DNA from: Streptomyces althioticus
Lineage (GTDB): Bacteria > Actinomycetota > Actinomycetes > Streptomycetales > Streptomycetaceae
NCBI GenBank assembly: GCA_014649355.1
Contig: BMSW01000018.1
Coordinates: 93,781 to 157,780 of the forward strand
Length of the DNA stretch: 64,000 nucleotides
Reading direction: 5' to 3'
The position numbers were made by a program, and so were the translations under genes. This document shows positions 16,029 to 25,900 of this stretch, in pieces. Position 1 is the first letter of the stretch; each line of letters opens with the position of its first letter. The notes under the pieces are model-generated. The model worked only from the letters and a program-made list of their open reading frames with translations, did no database searches and was not told where the DNA came from.

Positions 16029-16077
16029 CGTCGGGGGCTCCGGGCACCACCTCGGGGTGTGCCCGGAGCCCCCGACG
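16029..16077. terminator. Bidirectional terminator between moeZ and the lipoprotein peptidase
   Basis: Positions 16029-16047 and 16059-16077 form a perfect 19-bp stem with an 11-nt loop, placed between two convergent genes whose stop codons are 53 bp to the left and 19 bp to the right. Confidence 0.9.
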
Positions 16078-16095
16078 CCGTTACGGTCGGCGCCG

Positions 16096-17598
16096 TTACG
16101 AGCAGACCTTGCCGTCCTGCGGCACCGTGCCGTCGAGCAGGTAGGCGTTCACCGTCGAGTCGACGCAGTCGCTGCCGCTGCCGTAGGCGCCGTGGCCCTC
16201 GCCCTTCCAGGTGAGCATCACCCCGACGCCCTTGCCCAGCTCGTCCGCCATCCGCCGCGCGCCCTCGTAGGGGGTGGCCGGGTCCCCCGTGTTGCCCACG
16301 ACCAGGATCGGCTCCGCGCCCGGCGCGCTCACCTCCGGCGTCTCGAACTGGCCAGGCACCGGCCAGTCGTGGCACCAGCCCGCCGTGTCCCAGCCCAGGA
16401 ACGGCCCGAAGACGGGGGAGAGCTTCTCGAACTCGGGCAGCAGCTTCCTGGTCTCCTCGACCGTCGGCCGCTGCTTGTCGTCCAGGCACGATATGACCCG
16501 CTGGGCGTGGGTCGTGGTGCCGTAGCCGCCCGAGGCGTCCCGCTCGTTGTACGCGTCCGCGAGGGCCAGCAGCTCCGTCCCGTCGCCGTCCTCGGCCGCC
16601 TCCAGCGCGCTGGTCAGCGCCGGCCAGCTGGCCTCGCTGTAGAGGGGAAGCACGATGCCGATGATCGCCAGCGACTGTGTCAGCTCGCGGCCGGAGGAGG
16701 ACGTCGGCAGCGGTTCGGCGTCGATCCGGTCCAGCAGGTCCGCGATCTCCCGCGAGCCCTCCTCCGGGTCGCGTCCGGTGGACCGCAGGTAGTTGTCGAG
16801 GGCGGTCTGGAAGCCGCGGGTCTGGTTCTTGGCGTGGCCGATCGCGTCGGCCGTCGGATCGACCACCGCGTCCAGCGTCATCCGGCCGACCTTGTCGGGG
16901 AAGAGATGGGCGTAGACCCCGCCGAGCTCGGTGCCGTAGGAGATGCCGAAGTAGTGCATCCGGTCGTCGCCGAGGGCCTGCCGGATGCGGTCCATGTCAC
17001 GGGCCGTGTCGGTGGTCGAGACGTGCGCCATCAGCTTCCCGGCGGCCTTCTGGCAGCCCTTGCCGAAGTCGGCCGCGTCCTCGAGGAAGACCCGCTCCTC
17101 CGCCGGGGTGTCCGGTGTCCAGTCCACGGCGGACTCGGCGACCTCGATGGCCTTGTCGTCGCGGCAGCGGACACCGCCGCTCGCGCCCGTCCCGCGCGGG
17201 TCCCAGCTCACCAGGTCGTAGCGCTCGCGCAGGTCGGCGGCCATGTCCGCGTACGCGGGGAGGGTGGAGACGCCCGAGCCGCCCGGACCGCCGAAGTTGA
17301 ACAGCAGGGAGCCGATGCGGTCGTCGCCCGTCGCCTCGGCGCGGATGAGGGCCAGGCCGATCGTCCCGCCGTCCGGCTTCGACCAGTCCAGCGGCACCTC
17401 GAGCGTGGCGCACCGCCATGCGTCGCCGGGCGCCGGACCGTCCTCGGTCGCCTCGCAGCGCTTCCAGTCGAGTGCGCTGCCGCCGCTCGCCCTGTCGTCC
17501 TTGCCGGAGTCGTCCTTCGACGGTCCGCCCCCGCTGCAGCCGGCCGTCAGCAGCGCGGCGGCGGCGGTCAGGGCCGCCCAGCGTGTGAACCGGGTCAT
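16096..17598 (-). CDS. Lipoprotein serine peptidase, SlpD/SlpE-like (copy 1)
   Basis: This is a cell-surface alpha/beta hydrolase-type exopeptidase of the tripeptidyl aminopeptidase group, 500 aa. The N-terminus is a lipoprotein signal: a hydrophobic stretch ends in LLTAGC, and Cys20 would be lipidated. The oxyanion motif FNFGGPGGSG, the nucleophile elbow FGISYGTELGG, the acid in GNTGDPATPYEGA and the His in GEGHGAYG are all present. The start ATG at 17598 is 9 nt after a G-run ribosome binding site; a longer frame to 17736 lacks sense upstream of the signal. A TACGAT box lies at 17655-17660. The next upstream gene is a close paralog, matching the tandem slpD-slpE arrangement known in S. lividans. 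Confidence 0.9.
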   Translation of the reverse strand: MTRFTRWAALTAAAALLTAGCSGGGPSKDDSGKDDRASGGSALDWKRCEATEDGPAPGDAWRCATLEVPLDWSKPDGGTIGLALIRAEATGDDRIGSLLFNFGGPGGSGVSTLPAYADMAADLRERYDLVSWDPRGTGASGGVRCRDDKAIEVAESAVDWTPDTPAEERVFLEDAADFGKGCQKAAGKLMAHVSTTDTARDMDRIRQALGDDRMHYFGISYGTELGGVYAHLFPDKVGRMTLDAVVDPTADAIGHAKNQTRGFQTALDNYLRSTGRDPEEGSREIADLLDRIDAEPLPTSSSGRELTQSLAIIGIVLPLYSEASWPALTSALEAAEDGDGTELLALADAYNERDASGGYGTTTHAQRVISCLDDKQRPTVEETRKLLPEFEKLSPVFGPFLGWDTAGWCHDWPVPGQFETPEVSAPGAEPILVVGNTGDPATPYEGARRMADELGKGVGVMLTWKGEGHGAYGSGSDCVDSTVNAYLLDGTVPQDGKVCS

Positions 17599-17775
17599 CT
17601 GCCACATCCCCCCTCGTGGACCGTCCGCTTCGTGCGGCGAACGGCTGTCCCGACATCGTAGGCACGTCCGGCGTCGGCCGGGGCGGCCTGTGGAAAACCC
17701 TCTGAGCTGGGCTTTTGTCGGCGGTCCCGGCGCCACCCGGCCGTCTCACGGCCGGAAGTGCCGGAGCCGGGCGGG

Positions 17776-19326
17776 TCAGGGGCAGACCGCTCCGGCCTCC
17801 GGCACCTTGCCGTCCAGCAGATAGCCGTGGACCGCGTTCCGCACGCAGCGGTCCTCGCTGTTGTAGGCGCCGTGCCCCTGCCCGTTGTACGTGAGTTCCA
17901 CGCCGACCCCCTCACCGAGCGCCTTCGCCATGCTGCGCGCGCCCTCGTACGGGGTGGCCGGGTCGCCGGTGTTGCCGATCACCAGGATCGGGTCCGCGCC
18001 GGGAGCGCTGACGTCCGGATGGTCGGCGGCGCCCGGCACGGCCCAGTCGGTGCAGGTGATCATTCCCCAGGCCATGAAGTCCCCGAAGAGCGGTGACGCC
18101 TCCCGGAACTCGGGCAGCAGCCGCTCCACGTCCGCCGGCGTGTAGCGGGGTTTGGCGTCGGCGCAGTTGATGGCGACGTTGGCGGGCACCAGGTTGCTGT
18201 ACTCGCCGTTCTCGCTGCGTCCGTTCATCGAGTCGGCCAGCACCATCAGGATCGTGCCGTCTCCGTCGTACGCCTGCTCCAGGCCGTCGGTGAGGAAGGG
18301 CCAGAAGTCCTTCGAGTACAGGGCCTGGGCGATGCCGCTCGTCGCCATCGTCTCGGTGAGCTGCCGCGGGAAGACACCGGGGATGGACTGCCGGTCCAGG
18401 TCCCGCAGCAGCTTGGCGATGCGGTTCTTCACGTCCTCGACGCTGTCGCCGACGGGGCACTCCTCGACCTGGGAGACGCAGTCCTCGGCGTAATTGTCGA
18501 GGGCGCGCTGGAAGCCCCGGGCCTGTCCGAGCGAGGCCTGCTCGTAGTCCAGCGCCGGGTCGACGACCGCGTCGAACACCGCCCGGCCCACCTTGTCGGG
18601 GAAGAGGTGGGCGTAGACCCCGCCGAGTTCGGTGCCGTAGGAGATGCCGAAGTAGTACAGCTTGTCGTCACCGAGGACCTGGCGCATCAGGTCGAGGTCG
18701 CGGGCGGCGTCGGTGGTGCGCACGTGCGGCAGGACGCGCCCGGAGTTGTCCTCGCAGGCCGCGTTGAACTCCTTGGTAGCGTCCAGCAGTTCCGTGCGTT
18801 CGGCGTTGTCGTCGGGGGTGCCGTCCTGCTGGAAGAACTGGTCGAGCTCCTGGTCGTCCTCGCAGGTGACCGGTGCGCTGCGGCCCACCCCGCGCGGGTC
18901 GAAGCTCACCAGGTCGTACCGGGTGCGCAGGGTGGCGTAGTCCTTGCCGAACGCGGGCAGCGTGGTGACGCCCGAGCCGCCGGGCCCGCCGAAGTTGAAG
19001 ACCAGCGAGCCGATCCGCTCGCCCTCCGGGCCGCTCGACCGGACGCGGATCAGTGCCAGGCCGATGGTGTCACCGTCCGGGTCGTCCCAGTCCAGGGGCG
19101 CCTTCATCGTCGCGCACTCCCACCGGCCCCGGGCACCTGGCAGGGGCGACGGCGACGCACCTCCGCCCTGGGCCTCGTCCGGGGCGGGGCAGGCCTTCCA
19201 GTCCAGCTTCTGCCGTGTCAGGTCCTGGGCCGGGCCGTCCCCCTCGGCACAGCCCGCCAGCAGTGCGGGCAGCAGGAGGGCACAGGCGGACAGGGCTGCG
19301 GCACGGAGCCGGAAGGGGCGGGGCAT
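17776..19326 (-). CDS. Lipoprotein serine peptidase, SlpD/SlpE-like (copy 2)
   Basis: This 516-residue protein is a paralog of the preceding peptidase, encoded upstream on the same strand. The lipobox LLAGC follows the hydrophobic signal segment and would anchor the enzyme outside the membrane. The catalytic features are the same: FNFGGPGGSG, FGISYGTELGG, GNTGDPATPYEGA and GQGHGAYN. The ATG at 19326 follows a TGGGG site. The two copies are alike across their whole length, including the VYAHLFPDKVGR segment, but differ in the cap region, so substrate preference may differ. About 177 bp separate the genes, including a small stem near 17739-17757, so they may be transcribed separately. Confidence 0.9.
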   Translation of the reverse strand: MPRPFRLRAAALSACALLLPALLAGCAEGDGPAQDLTRQKLDWKACPAPDEAQGGGASPSPLPGARGRWECATMKAPLDWDDPDGDTIGLALIRVRSSGPEGERIGSLVFNFGGPGGSGVTTLPAFGKDYATLRTRYDLVSFDPRGVGRSAPVTCEDDQELDQFFQQDGTPDDNAERTELLDATKEFNAACEDNSGRVLPHVRTTDAARDLDLMRQVLGDDKLYYFGISYGTELGGVYAHLFPDKVGRAVFDAVVDPALDYEQASLGQARGFQRALDNYAEDCVSQVEECPVGDSVEDVKNRIAKLLRDLDRQSIPGVFPRQLTETMATSGIAQALYSKDFWPFLTDGLEQAYDGDGTILMVLADSMNGRSENGEYSNLVPANVAINCADAKPRYTPADVERLLPEFREASPLFGDFMAWGMITCTDWAVPGAADHPDVSAPGADPILVIGNTGDPATPYEGARSMAKALGEGVGVELTYNGQGHGAYNSEDRCVRNAVHGYLLDGKVPEAGAVCP

Positions 19327-19412
19327 GTCCCCATCCTGCGGTCGCCCGCGCCGTGGCGCGCGGGACACGGGCCGTCCGAGGGAGGTCGCCGGCCGGCCGA
19401 CGTCTCAGCCGG

Positions 19413-22112
19413 TCACAAGGCCGCTTTGCGGGTGAGGTGGTTGAAGGCGAGCCAGCCCGGCAGCACGGGCAGCCACAGGGTCAGCAGCCGGAAGAGCAGC
19501 ACGGCGGGCGCGGCGACCTCCTTGGGCAGGCCGACCGCGATCAGACCGACGGTGAGGGTGGCCTCCACGGCGCCCACACCGCCCGGCGTCGGCGCGGCGG
19601 ACCCGAGGGCGTTGCCCGCGAGGAAGACGACGGCGACGCTGGCGAGGCTCACCGAGGTCGACTCGTCGCCGAACGCCCGGATCGAGGCGTCCAGGCACAT
19701 CACGAAGCAGGCGGTCAGCAGCAGCATGCCGCCGATGCCGGTGACCAGCTTCTGCGGCCGCTGCAGCACGTCGAGCATGCGCGGCACGACACCCGCGAAC
19801 AGCGACCGCACGCGCGTGACGACGAACTTCCGCAGGAACGGCACCGAGGTCACCACGAGCACCAGCACCGCGACCGTCAGCAGACCGCCGATGACCGTGC
19901 GGGACGGCGACAGCGAGGGCGTCTTCTCGGTACCGGTCAGATAGCCGAACGCCAGCAGCATCAGGATGTGACAGCCGAGCCCGAACAGCTGCGACGCGCC
20001 GACGCTCGCCACCGCGAGCCCAGGACGCACCCCCGCGCGCTGGAGGAAGCGGGTGTTCAGCGCGACGCCGCCGACCGCGGCCGGGGCGACGATCTTCACG
20101 AAGGAGCCGGCGACCTGCGCCGCCACGGTGCGCGGGAACGGCACCCGTTCCGGCACGAACCCGAGGAGCGCCATCGCGGCCGCCACGTAGCTCAGCGCCG
20201 AGAACAGCACCGCCGCGGCCACCCAGCCCCACTCCGCGTTGGAGATCAGCGGGCCGAACTCGATGTGGGTGAGCTGTGTCAGCAGGAAGTACGCGCCGAT
20301 CGCGCCCGCGATGAGGCTGATCAGCGTGCGGGGGCGCACCCGCTCCAGCCGGGCCGGCTCGACCGGGGCCTGCGGCCTGATCCGCAGCACCTCCTGCCGG
20401 ATCTGGCTGAGCAGATCCTCCTCGCGTGCCTCGTCGAGAGCCTCGTCGATGGCCCGCTTCTCGGCCCGCTGCTCCGCCCGTACGGCCTTCTTGTCCGCCT
20501 TGTCGAGCACGAGGGGGCCGGAGTCGTCCTCCTCGCTCGCGCGGGCCGGACGGGAGTGGCGGGAGGCCTCCAGGACCGCCTCGCGTTCCCGCTCGGCGCG
20601 CTCCCGGGCGAGCCGGCGCAGCGTCGCGCGCGTGGAGCGGCTCAGCGCGATCGGCTGGAGCATCGGCAGGCAGTCCGCCACGGCGTCCGGGCCGAGGACG
20701 CTCAGCGCGGAGGCCACCGCGCGCTCGGCGCCCACCCGCAGCCCCAGCGTCACCAGCAGCTGCGAGACGTCCATCCGCAGCAGCAGGTCGCCGGCCGCGA
20801 TCTCCCCGCCGCGCAGGTCGGTGAGGATCACCGTGCCGGAACGATCCACCAGGATGGCGTCGCCCACCAGCCTGCGGTGCGCGATACGGCGGGACTGGAG
20901 CGCCTTCACCTGGTGCCAGGTGTCGCGCAGCAGCTCGTCGGTGATCTCCTCGTCGTCCAGCGAGTCCAGCGTGCGCCCGCCGGTGTGCTCGTAGACCAGC
21001 ATCACCGCGTCGGGGCCCAGCTCCGACGTGGCGATCAGCTTGGGCGCGTTGGCGCCGGCCGCGATGGCCGCGTAGGCCAGCAGGGCCTCCTGCTCCAGCG
21101 CCTGGCGCAGCGACTGGAGGCTCCGGCGGGTGGCGAAGCCGCGCAGCGCCAGGTTGCGCCACGCGCGGTAGAAGAAGCCCTGCGCCTGCTGCTCGCGGTC
21201 GACGACGGTGACGTCCAGGGGCGGGCCGTCGTCCAGGGTGACGAAGTAGCGCCGCCCCCGGTCGCCTCCCTCGGCCGCGTCGGCCGCCTCCTCGCGGGAC
21301 GCGGTCACGGGGCGGAAGCCGACCGTGCGGAGGCCCGCCATCAGGGTGCGGCCGGTGGGCCGGACGTTGGGCGAGCCGACGGCGTAGAGCGTGCCGTAGG
21401 CGACGGTCCAGCCGATCAGCACCGTGAGGATGATCGAGAACGGGGTGGTGTACCCCGTGACCAGCATCGAGAAGGCGTCGAGCAGCAGCACCACCCACAG
21501 GACCGCGCGCCACCGTGGTCTGCGGGACATGCCGACGGCGGTCATGTACGCGATGACCGGCGCGAGGTAGCCGTGCACGGGGTCGGTCAGGGCGTGGATG
21601 TCGCCGGGGGAGGGCTGGGTGAGCGCGTCCTGGATCGAGTCGGGGGCGGCCCGCGCGACCCACAGGTCGGTGGCGAGCGTCACCCCGTGCGCCAGCACGG
21701 CGGCGAGCACGCCGTCGGCGATCCGCAGCCCGTCCCGTTTGATCAGACGTTCGATCGCGAAGGCGACCGGGACCAGCAGGATCGCGATGCTGGAGGCCAG
21801 GCCCGCGATCTTGATGAGCAGGTCGGGCGCCTGTCCGGTGCCCTTGTTGATGTCCTGTTCGAGACCCGAGGTGGTGCCGTGGGCGAACGCGGCGATCGCC
21901 AGCAGTACCACGACCGCGAGCAGGCCGCCCACCAGCCGCATGAGGTCGGACGGGCGGTGCACGCGCGCGGGGAGCAGCGGTTCGTCGCCCTCCACCTCGT
22001 CGATGTGCGCGACGTCCCGGTGTGCTCCGCCGGGCTCCCGCGCGGTGTCCGGGCGCGACGAGGCGTCAGGGGTGCCCTCCGTGTCCTCGGGGTGCGCACC
22101 CTGCTGCTTCAT
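19413..22112 (-). CDS. Large membrane protein: kinase-like middle domain plus LPG-synthase-like (UPF0104) C-terminus
   Basis: This 899-residue protein has about six N-terminal membrane spans, a cytoplasmic middle region (roughly residues 270-520) resembling aminoglycoside-phosphotransferase or Kdo-kinase folds, a charged Glu/Arg linker, and a C-terminal block of seven or eight spans. The C-terminal block resembles the lysylphosphatidylglycerol synthase transmembrane (flippase) family. The kinase-like loop reads AHRRLVGDAILV and later ILTDLRGGEI: the Asp and Asn of the standard HGDLHPGNILV are replaced by Arg and Ala, suggesting an inactive or altered kinase. The function is unknown, presumably lipid or glycolipid handling at the membrane. 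The ATG at 22112 has GAGAAGAGA upstream. Confidence 0.8.
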   Translation of the reverse strand: MKQQGAHPEDTEGTPDASSRPDTAREPGGAHRDVAHIDEVEGDEPLLPARVHRPSDLMRLVGGLLAVVVLLAIAAFAHGTTSGLEQDINKGTGQAPDLLIKIAGLASSIAILLVPVAFAIERLIKRDGLRIADGVLAAVLAHGVTLATDLWVARAAPDSIQDALTQPSPGDIHALTDPVHGYLAPVIAYMTAVGMSRRPRWRAVLWVVLLLDAFSMLVTGYTTPFSIILTVLIGWTVAYGTLYAVGSPNVRPTGRTLMAGLRTVGFRPVTASREEAADAAEGGDRGRRYFVTLDDGPPLDVTVVDREQQAQGFFYRAWRNLALRGFATRRSLQSLRQALEQEALLAYAAIAAGANAPKLIATSELGPDAVMLVYEHTGGRTLDSLDDEEITDELLRDTWHQVKALQSRRIAHRRLVGDAILVDRSGTVILTDLRGGEIAAGDLLLRMDVSQLLVTLGLRVGAERAVASALSVLGPDAVADCLPMLQPIALSRSTRATLRRLARERAEREREAVLEASRHSRPARASEEDDSGPLVLDKADKKAVRAEQRAEKRAIDEALDEAREEDLLSQIRQEVLRIRPQAPVEPARLERVRPRTLISLIAGAIGAYFLLTQLTHIEFGPLISNAEWGWVAAAVLFSALSYVAAAMALLGFVPERVPFPRTVAAQVAGSFVKIVAPAAVGGVALNTRFLQRAGVRPGLAVASVGASQLFGLGCHILMLLAFGYLTGTEKTPSLSPSRTVIGGLLTVAVLVLVVTSVPFLRKFVVTRVRSLFAGVVPRMLDVLQRPQKLVTGIGGMLLLTACFVMCLDASIRAFGDESTSVSLASVAVVFLAGNALGSAAPTPGGVGAVEATLTVGLIAVGLPKEVAAPAVLLFRLLTLWLPVLPGWLAFNHLTRKAAL

Positions 22113-22300
22113 CGTCTCTTCTCGATCTCGTATCACCGGTCACCGCCCGCACGATGGTGGCATGCCGTACCGCCACAAGGGGGCATCAGGGTCCACAAGC
22201 GGGGCGGCACAGTCTGCCCGAAGCGGTGCTCGGGGGCGAGTCGCCCGCCCGTGTCCGCGGACGCGCCGCGTTGTCGGTGCGGTGGGGCAGGATGGTCCGG

Positions 22301-22687
22301 ATGAGCCAGGAGAGTCTTCCGTCCGAGGGGGGTCCGGAGCACCCGGACGCCCTGCCGGCGTACGCCGAGCGGGTCCTGGAGGTCGCCGAGCTGATCCCGC
22401 CGGGCCGCGTCATGACGTACGGGGACGTGGCCGAGTGGCTGGAGGAGGGCGGGCCCCGGCAGGTGGGGCGTGTGATGGCGCTCTACGGCGGCGCCGTCCC
22501 CTGGTGGCGCGTGGTCCGCGCGGACGGCGTGCTGCTGCCCGGACACGAGCTGCGCGCCCTCGGCCACTACCGCGCGGAGGGCACACCTCTGCGGGAGGCG
22601 GGCCGGGCGGCGGAGGGCCATGTGCCACGCCTCGACATGAGACGCGCGCGGTGGGACGGCGGCGCGGACACCGGGGGTCACACCTGA
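22301..22687 (+). CDS. Alkyltransferase-like (ATL) DNA-damage recognition protein
   Basis: This is a 128-residue member of the MGMT family. It keeps the DNA-binding helix-turn-helix region (VAELIPPGRVMTYGDVAEWL) but the catalytic Cys motif PCHRV is replaced by PWWRV near residue 67. ATL proteins bind O6-alkylguanine without repairing it and hand the lesion to nucleotide excision repair. The ATG at 22301 is preceded by CAGGAT and 7 nt, a weaker form of the leaderless pattern. It is followed by adnAB on the same strand, a repair-gene context. Confidence 0.85.
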   Translation: MSQESLPSEGGPEHPDALPAYAERVLEVAELIPPGRVMTYGDVAEWLEEGGPRQVGRVMALYGGAVPWWRVVRADGVLLPGHELRALGHYRAEGTPLREAGRAAEGHVPRLDMRRARWDGGADTGGHT

Positions 22688-22944
22688 CAGCTTCCGCCAT
22701 CCCCGCGGCCGCCGTGTGACGTGTGATCCTTCAGGGGGACATGAGGCACATCCGCGGCATGACGTACGTTCGAGGGTCGAGGGGCGTGGGTGCCAGGAGC
22801 GACGGGAGGGAAGAAGCGGAAACGCTGCTTCCGCTCCGGTCCCCGGCGTAGCGTCGGCTGCGCGTGGCCCCCTCACCCTCCGACCACCGCCCCGCACACG
22901 CGGCGCAGCGCCCCACAGCACACCCACCAGGACCGGCGAACCAC

Positions 22945-25900
22945 GTGAGCTCCTCTTCCTCCACCAGCGGCCTGTCGCACCCCCCGGTGCGGCGGGGGAG
23001 CCGTGGCGCCTATCGACTGGTGCGTACCCCGCCGGCCCGCGTGGATCCCCCTCCACTGGACGCCGCCCAGCGTTCCGTGGTTGAGCACGGCTCCGGGCCG
23101 CTGCTCGTCCTCGCCGGTCCCGGCACCGGCAAGACCACCACACTCGTCGAGTCCGTGGCCGCCCGCGTCGCGCGCGGCGGCGACCCCGCGCGCATCCTGG
23201 TCCTCACCTTCAGCCGCAAGGCCGCCGTCGAGCTGCGCGACCGCATGGCGCTGCGCATCGGCGCGGCCCGCGCCCCGCAGGCGACCACCTTCCACAGCTT
23301 CTGCTACGCCCTGGTCCGCGCCCACCAGGACAGCGACCTGTTCGTGGAGCCGCTGCGGCTGCTCTCCGGACCCGAGCAGGACGTCACCGTGCGCGAGCTG
23401 CTCGCCGGCCAGGTGGACCTGGAGCGGCTCGGGCTGTCCCACGTGCGCTGGCCGGACGACCTGCGCGCCTGCCTGACCACCCGCGGCTTCGCCGACGAGG
23501 TCCGCGCCGTGCTCGCCCGCAGCCGCGAGCTCGGGCTCGACCCCGACGCCCTGGACGCCTTCGCCCGCCGTATCGGCCGCCCCGACTGGCGCGCCGCGTC
23601 CGCCTTCCTCGCCGAGTACCTCGACGTCCTCGACCTCCAGGGCGTCATCGACTACGCCGAGCTCGTCCACCGCGCGGTGCTCCTCGCCCGCCGGCCCGAG
23701 ACCGCCGGGCAGCTCGCCGACCGCTACGACGCCGTCTACGTCGACGAGTACCAGGACACCGACCCCGCCCAGGTACGGCTGCTGCACGCCCTGGCGTCCG
23801 GCGGCCGCACCCTCGTCGCCCTCGGCGACCCCGACCAGTCGATCTACGCGTTCCGGGGCGCCGACGTCGGCGGCATCCTGGAGTTCCCGCACGCCTTCCC
23901 GCGCGCGGACGGCCGCCCCGCGCCCGTCCAGGTGCTGCGCACCTCCCGGCGCTCCGGCGCCGCGCTCCTCGAAGCCACCCGGCGGATCACCCGCCGCATG
24001 CCGCTGCCCCGGCTGCCCGCCGAGAAGGTCCGCCTGCACCGCGAGCCGGCGCCCGTGCGGGAGGGCGGCCGGGTCGAGGTGTTCACCTACCCGACGGCCG
24101 GCACCGAGCTGGACAACATCGCCGACATCCTGCGCCGCGCGCACCTGGAGGACGGCGTCCCCTGGAACGACATGGCGGTCCTGGTCCGCGCGGGCGCCCG
24201 CACCCTGCCGGTGGTCCGCCGCGCCCTCACGTCCGCGGGCGTCCCGGTCGACGTCGACGGCGACGACCTGCCCCTGCGGCACGAGCCGGCCGTCGCCCCG
24301 CTGCTGACCGCCCTGCGCGCGGTGGCGAGGGCGGAGGAGGAACGCCGACCGGGCGCGGGGGACGCGGCGGGCGCCGGATCGGGCGCAGTGGACACCGGGT
24401 CGGACGCGGCGGATGCCGGTACCGACGAGGCGGACACCGGGAACGGACCCGGCTGGCTCGACACCGAGACCGCTCTCACCCTCCTCACCTCCCCCCTCGC
24501 CGGCATGGACGCCGCCGACCTGCGGCGGCTCGGACGCGCGCTGCGTGAGGAGGAGCGGGCGGCCGGGAACCCCCTGCCGCCGCCCTCGGACGAACTGCTC
24601 GCCCGCGCGCTGGCCGAGCCCGAGCGGCTCGCCGTGCACGACCCCGTCTACGCGCGCGGGGCGCAACGGCTCGGCGCCCTGCTGCGCCGGGCCCGCGAGT
24701 GCCTGGCCGGCGGCGGCACGGCCGAGGAGGCCCTCTGGGAGCTGTGGGACGGCACCCCCTGGCCGCAGCGCCTGGAACGCGCGGCCCGGCGCGGCGGCGC
24801 GGCCGGCCGCAACGCCGACCGCGACCTCGACGCCGTGTGCGCGCTGTTCGCCACCGCCGCGCGCGCGGAGGAGCGTACGGGCGGGCGCGGCGCCCTCAAC
24901 TTCCTCGAGGAGATCGAGGCCGAGGACATCGCCGCCGACACCCTCACCCGCCGCGCCGCACGCCCCGACGCCGTACGCCTGATGACCGCGCACCGTTCCA
25001 AGGGCCTGGAGTGGGGCCTGGTCGTCGTGGCCGGCGTGCAGGAGGGCCTGTGGCCGGACCTGCGCCGCCGCGGCTCCCTGCTGGAGGCCGACCGCATCGG
25101 CCGCGACGGGCTCGCCGAGCCGCTCACCCCGGGCGCGCTGCTCGCCGAGGAGCGCCGCCTGTTCTACGTCGCCGCCACGCGCGCGCGTGACCGCCTGGTG
25201 GTGACGGCCGTGAAGGCGCCGTCCGACGACGGCGACCAGCCCTCCCGCTTCCTCACCGAGCTCGGCGTCGAGCCCCGGGACGTCACCGGACGCCCGCGCC
25301 GCCCGCTGTCCGTCGCCGCGCTCGTCGCCGAACTGCGCGCCACCACGGTCGACCCCCGCGTCTCGGACGCCCTGCGCGAGGCCGCCGCCCGGCGGCTGGC
25401 CCGGCTCGCCGCGCTCGCCGACGAGGACGGCCGCCCCCTGGTGCCGTCCGCGCACCCCTACCGCTGGTGGGGCATGTACGAACCCACGCACAGCAAGGTG
25501 CCGCTGCGCGACCGCGACCAGCCCGTGGTGCTCTCCGGCAGCGCCCTCGACCAGCTGGCCAACACCTGCGCCCTGCAGTGGTTCCTCGGCCGCGAGGTGA
25601 AGGCCGACGCGCCCGCCACCGCCGCCCAGGGCTTCGGCAACGTCGTCCACGTCCTCGCCGACGAGGTCGCCTCCGGGCACACCCCCGCCGACCTCGACGT
25701 CCTCATGGAACGCCTCGACTCCGTGTGGAACGCCCTCGCCTTCGACGCGCCCTGGAAGTCGGCGCAGGAGAAGGAGAACGCGCGCGTCGCGCTCGAACGC
25801 TTCCTGAAGTGGCACGTCATGGACCGCACCGGCCGCACCCCGGTGGCCAGTGAGCACGACTTCGACGTCACCCTGGACTCCGGCGACTACCAGGTCCGCA

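Noticed and set aside
22756..22780. GTTCGA half-site upstream of adnA as a possible SOS (LexA) box
   Set aside because: The opposite half-site is matched poorly, so the dyad needed for LexA is not there.
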